DNA of 64,000 nucleotides from Opitutaceae bacterium (GCA_016715765.1 JADJZJ010000008.1:1-64000), one strand, 5' to 3'; positions 51,906 through 60,662 are shown, counted from the stretch's first letter. Translations and numbers: made by a program. Notes: generated by a model from the letters alone, not told the origin.

Positions 51906-52550
51906 ATGGCCAACTCGTTCCCCTCCGCCGGCGGCAACCGCCCAGGCAATTACCAGCGTCGTGTTAACAACGACCCGTTTGCGAACATCCGTCGCAATCA
52001 CCGTATCAAGGTTCCGCAGGTGCGCGTGATCTCCCCCGAGGGCAAGCAACTCGGGGTCCTCGACACTCCCAAGGCGATCAATCTCGCGCTCGAAGTCGGG
52101 CTCGACCTCGTCGAGGTCGCCCCCAACGCCACCCCGCCGGTGTGCCGCATCATGGATTTCGGCAAGTACGTGTACGAGGAGCAGAAGAAGCACTCCCACG
52201 TGAAGGCCACCGCGAGCAAGATCAAGGAGATCGAATTCACGGCGCGCATCGCCGACGGCGACTTTTTCACCAAGCTTCGCCACGCCGAGGAATTCCTCGG
52301 GCACGGCAACAAGGTCAAGATGCGGCTCAAGTTCCGCGGCCGCGAAATGGCGCACACCGAGCTCGGTTTCGCCGTGATGAAGCGGGCCGTGGCCGAGTTG
52401 GTGGACATGGGCCACCCGGATTCCGAGCCCAAGCTGATCGGCCGCAACATCAACGTCATGCTGACGCCGTTGCCCACCAACAAGCGCAAGCCCAAGTTCA
52501 CCGTCGAGGAAGAGACCCCCGAGGACGACGCCCCGCCCGCGGGCACCTGA
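51906..52550 (+). CDS. infC: Translation initiation factor IF-3
   Basis: A 214-residue IF-3. The N-terminal domain is NHRIKVPQVRVISPEGKQLG and LALEVGLDLVEVAPNATPPV, the linker follows, and the C-terminal domain is VKMRLKFRGREMAHTELGF. It carries an extension of about 27 residues at the N-terminus and an acidic tail (EEETPEDDAPP). The ATG at 51906 is preceded by TATTG and no strong Shine-Dalgarno. In many bacteria infC uses a rare start and is followed by rpmI and rplT; here an amidase gene follows nine bases later. Confidence 0.96.
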   Translation: MANSFPSAGGNRPGNYQRRVNNDPFANIRRNHRIKVPQVRVISPEGKQLGVLDTPKAINLALEVGLDLVEVAPNATPPVCRIMDFGKYVYEEQKKHSHVKATASKIKEIEFTARIADGDFFTKLRHAEEFLGHGNKVKMRLKFRGREMAHTELGFAVMKRAVAELVDMGHPDSEPKLIGRNINVMLTPLPTNKRKPKFTVEEETPEDDAPPAGT

Positions 52551-52559
52551 AGGAGGCTG

Positions 52560-53639
52560 GTGCGTTGTTCCGCCCTCAGAACCGCCGCCGCCTGCGTGCT
52601 GCTGCTGAGCGCGGTGGCCGCCACCGGCCTGGGTCAGACGGCATCGCGGTCGGCGCCGTCGCGGCCGCTGGCGAAGGTGCGGCTGGCCGGGGCGGATTAT
52701 CATGACGCCGCCGACTTCGGCGCGCGCTTCGGCCTGAAGGCCGTCCGCAGCGACGAAGGCCGCCAGCTCACCCTGAAAAGCACCTGGACCACCATCGTGC
52801 TCGAGATGGATACGCGTGAGTGCTCCATCAACGGGGTGCGGGTCTTCCTGGGCGAACCGGTCCGCGAACACCGCGGGACGCTGCACCTCAGCCGCATCGA
52901 CGCCGAGAAACTGCTGACTCCCATCCTGCTCCCCGGCTCGGGCGAGAGCCAGGTCCCCGTGGTCCGGACCATCGTGATCGACCCGGGCCATGGCGGGGGC
53001 GATCCCGGCATGCAGAACCGGGCGCTCAAGCTGGAGGAGAAATCCCTGACCCTCGACACGGCCCTGCGCCTGAAAAAACTGCTGGAGCGTCAGGGCTACC
53101 GCGTGGTGCTGACCCGCCGGGATGACCGGGCGCTGGCCCGGACCAAGAAGGCGGATCTGCAGAAGCGCGGCGAAATGACGGTCAGCACCCGCGCGGACCT
53201 CTTCATCAGCCTGCATTACAACTCCGTGGAGAGCGGCGCCGACCGCGTCACCGGCGTCGAGGTCTATTCGCTCACGCCCCAGTACCAGTATTCCCACAGT
53301 GATCCCGACCGCGAGGACAGCACCGTGGCCATCGCCAATCCCGGCAACCGGCAGGACCACTGGAATGCGCTGCTCGCTTACACCCTGCACCGCGAACTGC
53401 TCAGCGGGCTCAAGGCCTCCGACCGCGGGTTGAAGCGCGGGCGGCTGGCGGTGCTGCGGGTGACCTCCGCGCCCGCCGTGCTGGTGGAGGCGGGATTTCT
53501 CTCCAACGAGACCGAGGCCCGGAAGATCGCCACGCCGGCCTACCGCCAGAAAATCGCCGAGGCGATTGCCGAGGGGGTGCGCATCTATGCCAACACCGTG
53601 GAAGGCGTGCGCCGCCAGCGCGCACCGGGCAAATCCTGA
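52560..53639 (+). CDS. N-acetylmuramoyl-L-alanine amidase (Amidase_3)
   Basis: A 359-residue exported peptidoglycan amidase. It has a signal peptide (LRTAAACVLLLSAVAATGLG), an N-terminal region resembling AMIN/copper-amine-oxidase-like beta structure, and the Amidase_3 domain from about residue 140. Zinc ligands are His in VIDPGHGGGDPG, Glu in KLEEKSL and His in FISLHYNSV; the catalytic Glu lies in VLVEAGFLSN. The GTG start at 52560 is only three bases after AAGGAGG. It cuts the amide between muramic acid and L-alanine in cell separation or wall turnover. It is nine bases after infC and 14 bases before the nuclease. Confidence 0.93.
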   Translation: MRCSALRTAAACVLLLSAVAATGLGQTASRSAPSRPLAKVRLAGADYHDAADFGARFGLKAVRSDEGRQLTLKSTWTTIVLEMDTRECSINGVRVFLGEPVREHRGTLHLSRIDAEKLLTPILLPGSGESQVPVVRTIVIDPGHGGGDPGMQNRALKLEEKSLTLDTALRLKKLLERQGYRVVLTRRDDRALARTKKADLQKRGEMTVSTRADLFISLHYNSVESGADRVTGVEVYSLTPQYQYSHSDPDREDSTVAIANPGNRQDHWNALLAYTLHRELLSGLKASDRGLKRGRLAVLRVTSAPAVLVEAGFLSNETEARKIATPAYRQKIAEAIAEGVRIYANTVEGVRRQRAPGKS

Positions 53640-53653
53640 TTTCTTCTCCGACC

Positions 53654-54694
53654 ATGAATTCACGCCGTTCGCTTGTGTTCGCCCTGTTGACCGCCGCCGC
53701 CGGCCTGTCGCCGCTCGCGGCCTGGGATGACGAAGGCCATCGCATCGTCAACCGCCTGGCCCTGGCCGGGCTCCCGGAGGATTTTCCGGCCTTTGTGCGG
53801 GAGGCCGCGGACACCGAACGCATCGTGTTCCTCGCCAGCGAGCCGGACCGCTGGCGCGGCAATCCGGACCTGCCGATCAAGCATGTCAACGGCCTCGATC
53901 ATTACCTCGACCTTGAGATGCTCGCCGCGGCGGGGCTGACCCCGCAGACCGTCGCCCCGATGCGCTACGTCTTTGCGTCGCAATACGCCGCCGGCCGGAT
54001 CGTGAACCCGGCCGCCTATGCGCCGATTGACCCGGCCAAGAACAGCGAGCGCTCCCGCGAATGGCCGGGCTTTGCGCCGTGGGCCATCGCCGAGCATTAC
54101 GGCAAGCTCAAGGCGGCGTTCTCTTACCTGAAGACCTTCGAGGAGCACGGCGGCACGGCGGAGGAGATGGCCAACGCCAGGGCCAACATCGTCTATGTCA
54201 TGGGCGTGATGGGCCACTACGTCGGGGATTGCGCGCAACCCCTGCACACCACGGTGCATCACAACGGCTGGGTGGGGGAGAATCCATCGGGTTACAATCC
54301 GCGGTCGGGGATTCACGCCTGGATCGACGGCGGATTCATTGCCAAGACCGGGATCGGCTATGCGGATATCGCCGACCGCATGTCCCCGGCGCAACCGCTG
54401 TCGCTCCCGGCGGTTCCCGCGGGGCAGGACGCCTTTTTCTCGGCGGTCATGGACTACATCGTCGAGCAGCACCGGCAGGTCGAACCGCTCTATGCGCTGG
54501 AGAAGGCCGGCAAGTTCAAGGACGGGCCCGCCGGGGAAAACGCGGAGGGCCGCGCGCTCATCGAGGGCCAATTGCTCCGCGGCGGCCAGATGCTGTCGGC
54601 CATCTGGCTGACGGCGTGGCGGACCGCGCCCATCGACACCTACCTGCGGGCGCAGTTGCTCAAGCGCCAGGCGGACACGGCCCCGGCGCCCTGA
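53654..54694 (+). CDS. Exported S1/P1-type nuclease
   Basis: A 346-residue member of the S1/P1 nuclease and phospholipase C-like zinc enzymes. After the signal peptide (LVFALLTAAAGLSPLAA) the mature N-terminus starts with the zinc-binding tryptophan, WDDEGHRIV. Further ligands occur in HYVGDCAQPLHTT and GIHAWIDGGF. These enzymes digest single-stranded nucleic acids or release phosphate groups outside the cell, giving nucleotides for salvage. Its stop codon directly adjoins the stop of the convergent EamA gene. Length is a little above the family's usual 270-300. Confidence 0.87.
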   Translation: MNSRRSLVFALLTAAAGLSPLAAWDDEGHRIVNRLALAGLPEDFPAFVREAADTERIVFLASEPDRWRGNPDLPIKHVNGLDHYLDLEMLAAAGLTPQTVAPMRYVFASQYAAGRIVNPAAYAPIDPAKNSERSREWPGFAPWAIAEHYGKLKAAFSYLKTFEEHGGTAEEMANARANIVYVMGVMGHYVGDCAQPLHTTVHHNGWVGENPSGYNPRSGIHAWIDGGFIAKTGIGYADIADRMSPAQPLSLPAVPAGQDAFFSAVMDYIVEQHRQVEPLYALEKAGKFKDGPAGENAEGRALIEGQLLRGGQMLSAIWLTAWRTAPIDTYLRAQLLKRQADTAPAP

Positions 54695-55129
54695 TCAGAC
54701 GGCGGGTTTCCAGGCCAGGACCAGCGCGCCGGCGACGATCAGCGAACCGCCAAGCCAGTGCTGCCAGTTGAGGCGTTCGCGCAGGATGACCGCGGCGAGG
54801 ACAATGGCGAACACCACGCTCAGCTTGTCGATGGGTGCGACGCGCGAGACCTCGCCGAGTTGCAGGGCCCGGAAATAGCACAGCCAAGACAGGCCGGTGG
54901 CCACGCCGGACAGACCGAGCATCAGCCATGTGTGGCGCGAGATGGCCGCCACCGACGCCATCGGCACCAGGCTCAGGGCAATGGCCCAGGTGAAGACCAG
55001 CACCACGGTCGTGCGGATGGCGGTGGCCAGGTGGGAATTGATGTCCGCGACACCAATCTTGGCGAGGATGGCGGTCAGGCCGGCAAACAGGGCCGAAAGC
55101 AACGCCCAGGTGAGCCAGGAATTCAGCAT
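54695..55129 (-). CDS. EamA-type small membrane transporter
   Basis: A 144-residue protein with five membrane helices and the EamA signature near the end (LSVVFAIVLAAVILRERLNW). Single-domain EamA proteins of this size work as dimers and carry metabolites or drugs; the substrate is not known. The start ATG at 55129 (MLNSWLTWALL) is preferred over 55168 because membrane helix 1 begins here. Convergent with the S1/P1 nuclease, with abutting stop codons. Confidence 0.82.
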   Translation of the reverse strand: MLNSWLTWALLSALFAGLTAILAKIGVADINSHLATAIRTTVVLVFTWAIALSLVPMASVAAISRHTWLMLGLSGVATGLSWLCYFRALQLGEVSRVAPIDKLSVVFAIVLAAVILRERLNWQHWLGGSLIVAGALVLAWKPAV

Positions 55130-55189
55130 GGGAGGAAGGCCGGCAAGGGACTGTTCATGGAGAATCACCTAACGAAGTGATGCGTCCAT

Positions 55190-55267
55190 GGGTAGCGCCC
55201 GGCCTCCGGACGGGCGGTTCGGGATGCGACTGCCATTCACGGCCCGTCCGGAGGCCGGGCCCTACCC
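55190..55267. repeat. 26-bp inverted repeat, GGGTAGCGCCCGG class
   Basis: The left arm 55190-55215 starts GGGTAGCGCCCGGCCTCC and the right arm 55242-55267 ends GGAGGCCGGGCCCTACCC; 25 of 26 positions pair. The same left half occurs at 5871. A solitary right-arm-like GGCCCATCCGGAGGCC lies at 43917-43932. It is noncoding, between EamA and DUF190 genes. Confidence 0.88.
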
Positions 55268-55323
55268 TCGGAGGTAATATGCAGTGTCTGGTGTCACTAC
55301 TTTGGGTAATCATCAGTAGTTGG

Positions 55324-55668
55324 TTAAGCGGGCTTGGTTGCCCCGCGGTAGTGGAGCACGCGGACCTTTTCCATCGTGACGAGCCCGCCGCCCATCATGG
55401 GGTCGAGCACGGGCAGGAAGGCCTGGATCTTTTCCTCGGTGTCCACGATTTCAATGACCATGGGCAGGTCGTCGGAGAGCCGGAGGATCTTGGCGGTGTG
55501 CAGATGGCTGCTTGCGCCGAAGCCGAGGGGACTGCGGAGCACGGTGGCACCGGCGAGCTTGAGTTCGCGCGCCTTGAGGACGATGGCCTCGTAGAGGGGC
55601 TGATGCCCGTGGCGGTCGGATTCGCCGACGAAAATGCGCAGCAGGACGGAGTCTTCGGGCAGGGTCAT
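55324..55668 (-). CDS. DUF190-family protein
   Basis: A 114-residue DUF190 protein. Typical family sequence is LLRIFVGESDRHGHQPLYEA, LKLAGATVLRSPLGFGASS, LRLSDDLPMVIEIVDTEEKI. DUF190 proteins resemble PII-like ferredoxin-fold proteins and commonly accompany crcB, as here, where crcB lies two bases upstream. The link to fluoride resistance is known from context, while the biochemical role is uncertain. Confidence 0.92.
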   Translation of the reverse strand: MTLPEDSVLLRIFVGESDRHGHQPLYEAIVLKARELKLAGATVLRSPLGFGASSHLHTAKILRLSDDLPMVIEIVDTEEKIQAFLPVLDPMMGGGLVTMEKVRVLHYRGATKPA

Positions 55669-55670
55669 GG

Positions 55671-56066
55671 TCAGGATCCTTTCAGGGAGTTGAGGTAGAC
55701 GGCGGCAAGATGTCCGAGCCAGACGGCCAGCAGGCAGGCGAAGACCGACCCCGTCACATTGCCGCCCGCCTGCCACCACTCGCCGTCGCGCACCAGGTTG
55801 AGGGTTTGCAGGCTGAAGGAGGAAAAGGTCGTGAACCCGCCCAGCACGCCGGTCATGAAAAACTGCCGGCCGCCGGGCGACACGAGCAGGCGTCCGTCCG
55901 GGGAGGTGAGCGTGGCGAAGAAGCCGATGACGAAGGAGCCGGAGACATTCACCACCAGCGTGCCCCAGGGGAAGGTCTCGCCAAAGTGGCCCGCGACGAA
56001 ACCGGAAAGGGCGAAGCGGGCGACACTGCCAAGCGCGCCGCCCAGGGCGATGAGAAGGTAGAGCAT
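55671..56066 (-). CDS. crcB: Fluoride channel CrcB (Fluc)
   Basis: A 131-residue four-helix Fluc/CrcB protein that exports fluoride as an antiparallel dimer. Recognisable parts are ALGGALGSVARFALSG, PWGTLVVNVSGSFVIGF with the conserved Asn, and GVLGGFTTFSSFSLQT with the TTFSSF track of the pore. The gene is followed after two bases by DUF190. I could not see a convincing fluoride riboswitch between its start and the three-unit repeat at 56221. Confidence 0.95.
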   Translation of the reverse strand: MLYLLIALGGALGSVARFALSGFVAGHFGETFPWGTLVVNVSGSFVIGFFATLTSPDGRLLVSPGGRQFFMTGVLGGFTTFSSFSLQTLNLVRDGEWWQAGGNVTGSVFACLLAVWLGHLAAVYLNSLKGS

Positions 56067-56220
56067 GGAAGAGCGAAAATGACAGCGCAGCCGCGTTCGA
56101 GCCGGAGGCGGCCACGGCGTATTTATACCGCCGCAGACCCATTGAAGCGCAATACTATCTAGGGGACTGTTTTTTCAGAAAACAGCGCGGCAGAGCCGCA
56201 GAAAAATACACCCACCTAAA

Positions 56221-56298
56221 GGAACGCTAATCTTCGCTGATCGGCGCTAATCCTGAATAAGCAAAGATTAGCGATGATTAGCGAAGATTAGCGTTTCC
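56221..56298. repeat. CGCTAATC three-unit palindrome
   Basis: The left arm 56221-56253 has CGCTAATC, CGCTGATC, CGCTAATC at 10-bp steps after GGAA. The right arm 56266-56298 has GATTAGCG three times and ends TTTCC. This is the complete form of the single arm at 32861. A smaller perfect hairpin CTGTTTT/AAAACAG (56167-56185) lies next to it. The rest of the 56067-56407 gap has no gene. Confidence 0.9.
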
Positions 56299-56407
56299 CT
56301 TCAGGGACAATTTTAGTGGGTCGCGTAAATTCCATGGTCTCGGCCAAAATACGGGCAAATAGCGATTGCAGTCTGGAAAAGGCCCCGTCCCCCGCCAATG
56401 TGGCGGC

Positions 56408-58066
56408 ATGCGTTTCCTCCGCCTGTTGCTCCTGCTGGCGCCCTGGGTGGCTGGGGCCGCCGTGCCGGTGGCCGACGAAGCGGCGGCGCGGTTGATCATC
56501 GTGGCCAATGCGGATGACGCCGATTCGCTGCGGATCGCCTGCCATTACGCGGAAAAGCGCGGGGTGCCGGCGGGCAACATCGTGGCCCTGCCGATGCCGG
56601 CGGCGGAAACCATCACCTGGCGCGAATTCGTGCTCAGCGTCTGGCAGCCGCTGCAGGACGAACTGGTGCGGCGCCGGCTGATCGACGGGATTGCGATGAA
56701 GGCCAGCGACGAGGCGGGTCGCCGGAAATACGCGATGTCCGGCCACGGCCTTTCCTATCTCGTCACCTGCCGCGGCGTGCCGCTGCGGATCGACCACGAT
56801 CCGGCGCTGACCGGGGCGCCGCCGCTGGTGGACCAGCCCGAGTTCCGGACCAATCGCGGGGCGGTGGATTCGGAACTCAGCCTGATCGCGTCGGGCAACT
56901 ACAATCTCAACGGCTTTGTGCGGAATCCGTGCTTCCTGGGCGAGCAGCCGAATTTCGAGTCGGCCCAGATTGTCAAGGTGGCGCGACTCGACGGGCCGAC
57001 GGCGGCCGACGTGCTGGCGATGATCGACCGGACCATCGCCGCCGAGCACACCGGACTCCTCGGGCGGGCCTATGTGGACATGGGCGGTCCGCACAAGCAG
57101 GGGGACAGCTGGTTCGAGTCGGTCGCCCGGCAGCTGCAGGAGCAGGATTTCGACCTCGAGGTGCACCGCGAGGGCGGGACGTTTCCGCGCAGCGCACGCT
57201 TTGATGCCCCCGCCCTGTATTTCGGCTGGTATGCGACCGATGTCACCGGCCCCTTCACCCTGCCGGATTTCCGGCTGCCGCCGGGGGCGATCGCCCTGCA
57301 CATCCACAGTTATTCGGCCAATTCCCTGCGTACCGCGACCCAGGCCTGGTGCGGACCGTTGGTGGCGCGCGGGGCCTCGGCGACCTTCGGGGCGGTGTAC
57401 GAGCCCTACCTCGAACTCATGCACCAGCCGCACCTGCTGCTGCGGAGATTGCTGCAGGGTGCCACGCTCGGCGATGCGGCCTACTATGCGCTGCACTGCC
57501 TGAGCTGGCAGAACGTGCTGGTGGGCGATCCGCTTTACCGGCCCTTTGCGCGGTCCCTCGCGGCGCAATGGGCGGAGCGGGACAAGCTGCCGGTCCTGCT
57601 GCAACCCTACGTCGCCCTGCGCGAAATCCGCCGTCTGCAGAATGCGAACAAACCGGAGGACGCGCTGACCCTGGCGCGGTCCGAGCAGAAACGGCAGCCC
57701 AGCCTCGCGGTGGGCGTGGCCCTGGCGCAGATGCTCGCCGAGGCCGGCGATCGTCCCGGGGCCGCCGCCGCGCTGGGATTTGCGCGGTTGTTACCGGCGA
57801 ACCGCAGCGACGAATGGGGTTTGCTGCGGCAGGCGGCGGTGATGCTGGCGGATAACGGCGATGCCGTCCGGGCCGTGGAGGTCTATCGCAACCTGTTCAA
57901 TGCGCAGGCCCTGCCCGATGACCTCAGGCTCGCATGGCTGCGTGATGCGGCCAGGACGGCCAACGTTGCGAACAACCTCAACCAAGCCGTCGTCTGGCAG
58001 CGTCAGATCCTCGATCTTGAGACCCCCGGCGCCAAGGCTCCGGAAGGTTCGCAGGGCGGGCACTGA
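56408..58066 (+). CDS. Exported TIGR03790-family protein
   Basis: A 552-residue secreted protein of the TIGR03790 type, with RLIIVANADDADSLRIACHY and KRGVPAGNIVALPMP at the N-terminus, IDGIAMKASDE, and ATFGAVYEPYLELMHQP further on. The family's function is unknown; it is common in Verrucomicrobia, Planctomycetes and some Acidobacteria. The ATG at 56408 gives a signal peptide (MRFLRLLLLLAPWVAGAA). The C-terminal 150 residues are helical and resemble TPRs (NKPEDALTLARSEQ, AVEVYRNLFNAQ), an addition to the usual core. Confidence 0.83.
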   Translation: MRFLRLLLLLAPWVAGAAVPVADEAAARLIIVANADDADSLRIACHYAEKRGVPAGNIVALPMPAAETITWREFVLSVWQPLQDELVRRRLIDGIAMKASDEAGRRKYAMSGHGLSYLVTCRGVPLRIDHDPALTGAPPLVDQPEFRTNRGAVDSELSLIASGNYNLNGFVRNPCFLGEQPNFESAQIVKVARLDGPTAADVLAMIDRTIAAEHTGLLGRAYVDMGGPHKQGDSWFESVARQLQEQDFDLEVHREGGTFPRSARFDAPALYFGWYATDVTGPFTLPDFRLPPGAIALHIHSYSANSLRTATQAWCGPLVARGASATFGAVYEPYLELMHQPHLLLRRLLQGATLGDAAYYALHCLSWQNVLVGDPLYRPFARSLAAQWAERDKLPVLLQPYVALREIRRLQNANKPEDALTLARSEQKRQPSLAVGVALAQMLAEAGDRPGAAAALGFARLLPANRSDEWGLLRQAAVMLADNGDAVRAVEVYRNLFNAQALPDDLRLAWLRDAARTANVANNLNQAVVWQRQILDLETPGAKAPEGSQGGH

Positions 58067-58096
58067 GCGAGCGCGGGTTGGCCGGCGGCACCGAGA

Positions 58097-58234
58097 TGGG
58101 AGCGCGACCGCCCTCGGTCGCAATTGTCGGCCGGCGTGGAAACCTCACGAAGACCAAAAATCAGACGCGTGCATGGCGAGGTTCGGATGATTTCTCCGCG
58201 CGCGCGAAATTGCGACCGGGGGCGGTCGCGCTCC
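58097..58234. repeat. 29-bp inverted repeat, GGGAGCGCGACCG class
   Basis: The left arm 58097-58125 starts TGGGAGCGCGACCGCCCTCG and the right arm 58206-58234 ends GGTCGCGCTCCCA; 28 of 29 positions pair, and within each arm CGACCG/CGGTCG forms a small secondary stem. The loop is 80 bases. It lies between the convergent TIGR03790-type and clpP genes. A degenerate copy lies at 14955. Confidence 0.88.
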
Positions 58235-58286
58235 CAGCCGAACCATCGCCTGCCCGCGGGTTCCTGCCGAACCTTGGCCGGACCGA

Positions 58287-58940
58287 TCACACCTTGTCCA
58301 CGATCCGGTCGGCGAGGCCGTACTCGATCGCTTCCTTGGCGTTGAGATAGAAGTCGCGGTCGGTGTCGCGCGTGATGCGCTCCAGCGGCTGGCCGGAGGC
58401 GGTGGCGAGGATCTGGTTCAGCTCCTGGCGGAGCTTTTCCATTTCCTGGGCCTGGATGTTGATGTCCGTGGCGGGGCCGATGAAGCGGCCGGAAATGAGC
58501 GGCTGGTGGATCAGGACGCGCGAGTGCGGGTAAAGCAGGCGGCGGCCCTTCTTGGCGGCACTGAGCAGGATCGAACCCATCGAGGCGGCCATGCCGGTGA
58601 CCACCACGGTGATGGGCGAGGTGACGATCTGCATGGTGTCGTACACGGCCATGCCGGCCGTGATGGAGCCGCCGGGCGTGTTCATGTAGAAGACGATTTC
58701 CTTCCCGGGATCGGTGGCCTCGAGGTAGAGCAGCTTCTCGGTGATATCCTTCGCCGTCTCGTCGGTGACGGCGCCCCAGAGGAAAATCTTACGCTGCTGG
58801 AGGAACTTCTTCTGGATGAGCATGGCCACCGGGGCGTGCTGCTTGCCGGCCGGAGCGGTCTCCGGTTCGTCCTCATCGTCGTCGTCATCGGCGCGCGGAA
58901 ACGGTTCGGCAAGGCCGGGCTGGAGTTGTTCAAAATGCAT
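58287..58940 (-). CDS. clpP: ATP-dependent Clp protease proteolytic subunit
   Basis: A 217-residue ClpP. The catalytic triad is visible: S120 in GMAASMGS, H145 in VLIHQPL and D196 in RDTDRDFYL. The start contains an acidic extension (DDDDDEDEPE) before the usual core, which starts near residue 44. It assembles into two heptamers and works with an AAA+ unfoldase such as ClpX or ClpA; none is adjacent in the window. Length is a little greater than the typical 195-205, accounted for by the acidic N-terminus. Confidence 0.95.
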   Translation of the reverse strand: MHFEQLQPGLAEPFPRADDDDDEDEPETAPAGKQHAPVAMLIQKKFLQQRKIFLWGAVTDETAKDITEKLLYLEATDPGKEIVFYMNTPGGSITAGMAVYDTMQIVTSPITVVVTGMAASMGSILLSAAKKGRRLLYPHSRVLIHQPLISGRFIGPATDINIQAQEMEKLRQELNQILATASGQPLERITRDTDRDFYLNAKEAIEYGLADRIVDKV

Positions 58941-58999
58941 AGGAATCCAACGTTGGTGGAGCCGGGGAATTTGGCAAGGGTCGAGGCGACTTCGCCCGG

Positions 59000-60583
59000 T
59001 CAGCGGGGGCGGACGCCGAGCACGGTGAGGTTTGATTCGACCTGCTCGATCAGGTCCCTGGGCGGACGGGGCAGGGCCTTGAGGCGGGCCAGCAGGGCGC
59101 CGGCCTCGGTCCAGGCCTGCTGGCGCACGTGAAATTCCACGGCGGCGGTGAGGGCGTCGGCCGCGGCGGCGGGATGATCGGCCGCCGCGGTGTAGAGCCG
59201 GCCGGCGGCTTTCGGCGCGCCCAATTTTTCGAGGGCGGCCGCGAGCCGCCGGGCGTCATCCGGGGTAAAATCGCGCTGGGAGAGGAAGCGGTGCAGCCAG
59301 GCATCGCCCTCGGCCTGGTTATGCAGGCCGTAAAAGGCCCAGCACTTGAGGGCCATGACGGTGGTGGCGACCCGGGAGGGCGGTGCGGCATCCGGCTCCA
59401 GTTCAACGGCGATGGCCAGCGCGGGTTCAAATTGTCCGGCGGCGCACCGGGCCTGCATCAGCATGCAAAGGTAGATGGCCGGCGGCAGGCCGGCGGCCCG
59501 GGCGGCGTCCAGCACGCGGGCGGCGAGTTCGGGTTGGGCGGTGTCGGCCGCGACCTGGGCCAGCAGCCCGAGGGCGGGGGCATCCGCGGCGTGGCTCGCC
59601 AGGAACCGGTCCGCCTCCAGGTTGAAATCCTCCCGCCGGCCCAGCTGCCAGTCGAGGTTGAGCAGGTCGATGCGGGCGCCGGCGCTGTCGGGATGAGTGA
59701 GGCTGCGCAGGAACGCCGTGCGGCGGGCTTCGGGCAGGCGGCCGAGTTGCAGGTAAAGGCGGGTGAGCTGGATGGAGATGCTTTCATCGCGGGGCAGCTT
59801 TTCCTGCACGAGTTCCAGGCGCTGCACCGCTTCCTCGGGCCGGTCGCCGGCCATGCTGATATTGGCCAGCAGGAGCTGACCGTCGGCCTGCTCGTCGAGT
59901 TTCCACCGCTTGATCAGGTCCTCGGCCTCGGGGAAGCGGCGGAGTTCGATCAGGGCGGCGGCCGAGCGGTGCGCCAAATGGCGGTGCGCCGGCTCGGCAT
60001 CGGGCTGCTCCGGCAGCACCGCCTGCCCCAGCCGGAGAATGCGTTTGTAGTCGCGCTGAGCCTCGGCGAGTCGCACGAACCGCGTAAGATAGGGCAGGTC
60101 CGACAAGGCATGGGCCGTGCCCTCCTCAAGGAGTTGCAGGGCGCGTCCCGGTTGCCCGATCCGCTGGTGGAATTCCGCCAGCATGAGGCGGGATTCCTGA
60201 AGCTCAGGGGCATAGTCGAGGGAAGCCCGGAGATTCCGCATGGCCTCATCCCATTTCCTGGCCTCAATGGCCTGCTTGGCCGCGGCGAGATAGTGGGAGC
60301 CGAGGTAGGCGCGGTACTGGGTCTGCCTCAGCGGATAAAACGCGAGATCCACGAAACGCACCCCGGCGATGCCGCGCTGGTATTTGACGAAGCCCCAGAC
60401 GGCCCCGGCCAGCGCCAGCCAGCCGGCGACCAGCAGCACCGCCAGCACCTTGAGGAGGCGCGGCCAGATGAAGATCAGCCGGGGGCCGGTGGGCGTGTTG
60501 ATGTGCACCCAGAGCTTGCGGCGAAAGGCCGGGGCACCGGGGTCAAAGACAATGGCGGCAATTTTTTCGTCAGGGCTGGCCAT
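59000..60583 (-). CDS. Membrane-anchored tetratricopeptide-repeat protein
   Basis: A 527-residue protein with an N-terminal cytoplasmic segment of about 40 residues, one membrane helix (VLAVLLVAGWLALAGAVWGF) and then helical repeats throughout. Recognisable TPRs are AKQAIEARKWDEAMRNLRAS and QESRLMLAEFHQRIGQPGRA. The repeat region would lie in the periplasm as a scaffold or peptide-binding platform. The basic cytoplasmic part (FRRKLWVHINTP) has no recognised domain. Divergent from the adenine deaminase gene. No partner is apparent. Confidence 0.8.
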   Translation of the reverse strand: MASPDEKIAAIVFDPGAPAFRRKLWVHINTPTGPRLIFIWPRLLKVLAVLLVAGWLALAGAVWGFVKYQRGIAGVRFVDLAFYPLRQTQYRAYLGSHYLAAAKQAIEARKWDEAMRNLRASLDYAPELQESRLMLAEFHQRIGQPGRALQLLEEGTAHALSDLPYLTRFVRLAEAQRDYKRILRLGQAVLPEQPDAEPAHRHLAHRSAAALIELRRFPEAEDLIKRWKLDEQADGQLLLANISMAGDRPEEAVQRLELVQEKLPRDESISIQLTRLYLQLGRLPEARRTAFLRSLTHPDSAGARIDLLNLDWQLGRREDFNLEADRFLASHAADAPALGLLAQVAADTAQPELAARVLDAARAAGLPPAIYLCMLMQARCAAGQFEPALAIAVELEPDAAPPSRVATTVMALKCWAFYGLHNQAEGDAWLHRFLSQRDFTPDDARRLAAALEKLGAPKAAGRLYTAAADHPAAAADALTAAVEFHVRQQAWTEAGALLARLKALPRPPRDLIEQVESNLTVLGVRPR

Positions 60584-60662
60584 GCGGGGGAGGACCCCAG
60601 CCTAACGGCAGACCGGTGTTCGGGCAAGGGTATTGCCAATTTTGGACGCAAGGGGCACATGA

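Noticed and set aside
56067..56160. A fluoride riboswitch upstream of crcB
   Set aside because: The leader on the minus strand lacks the conserved pseudoknot and the typical CTGATG...CT stretch; only generic GC-rich hairpins are visible.
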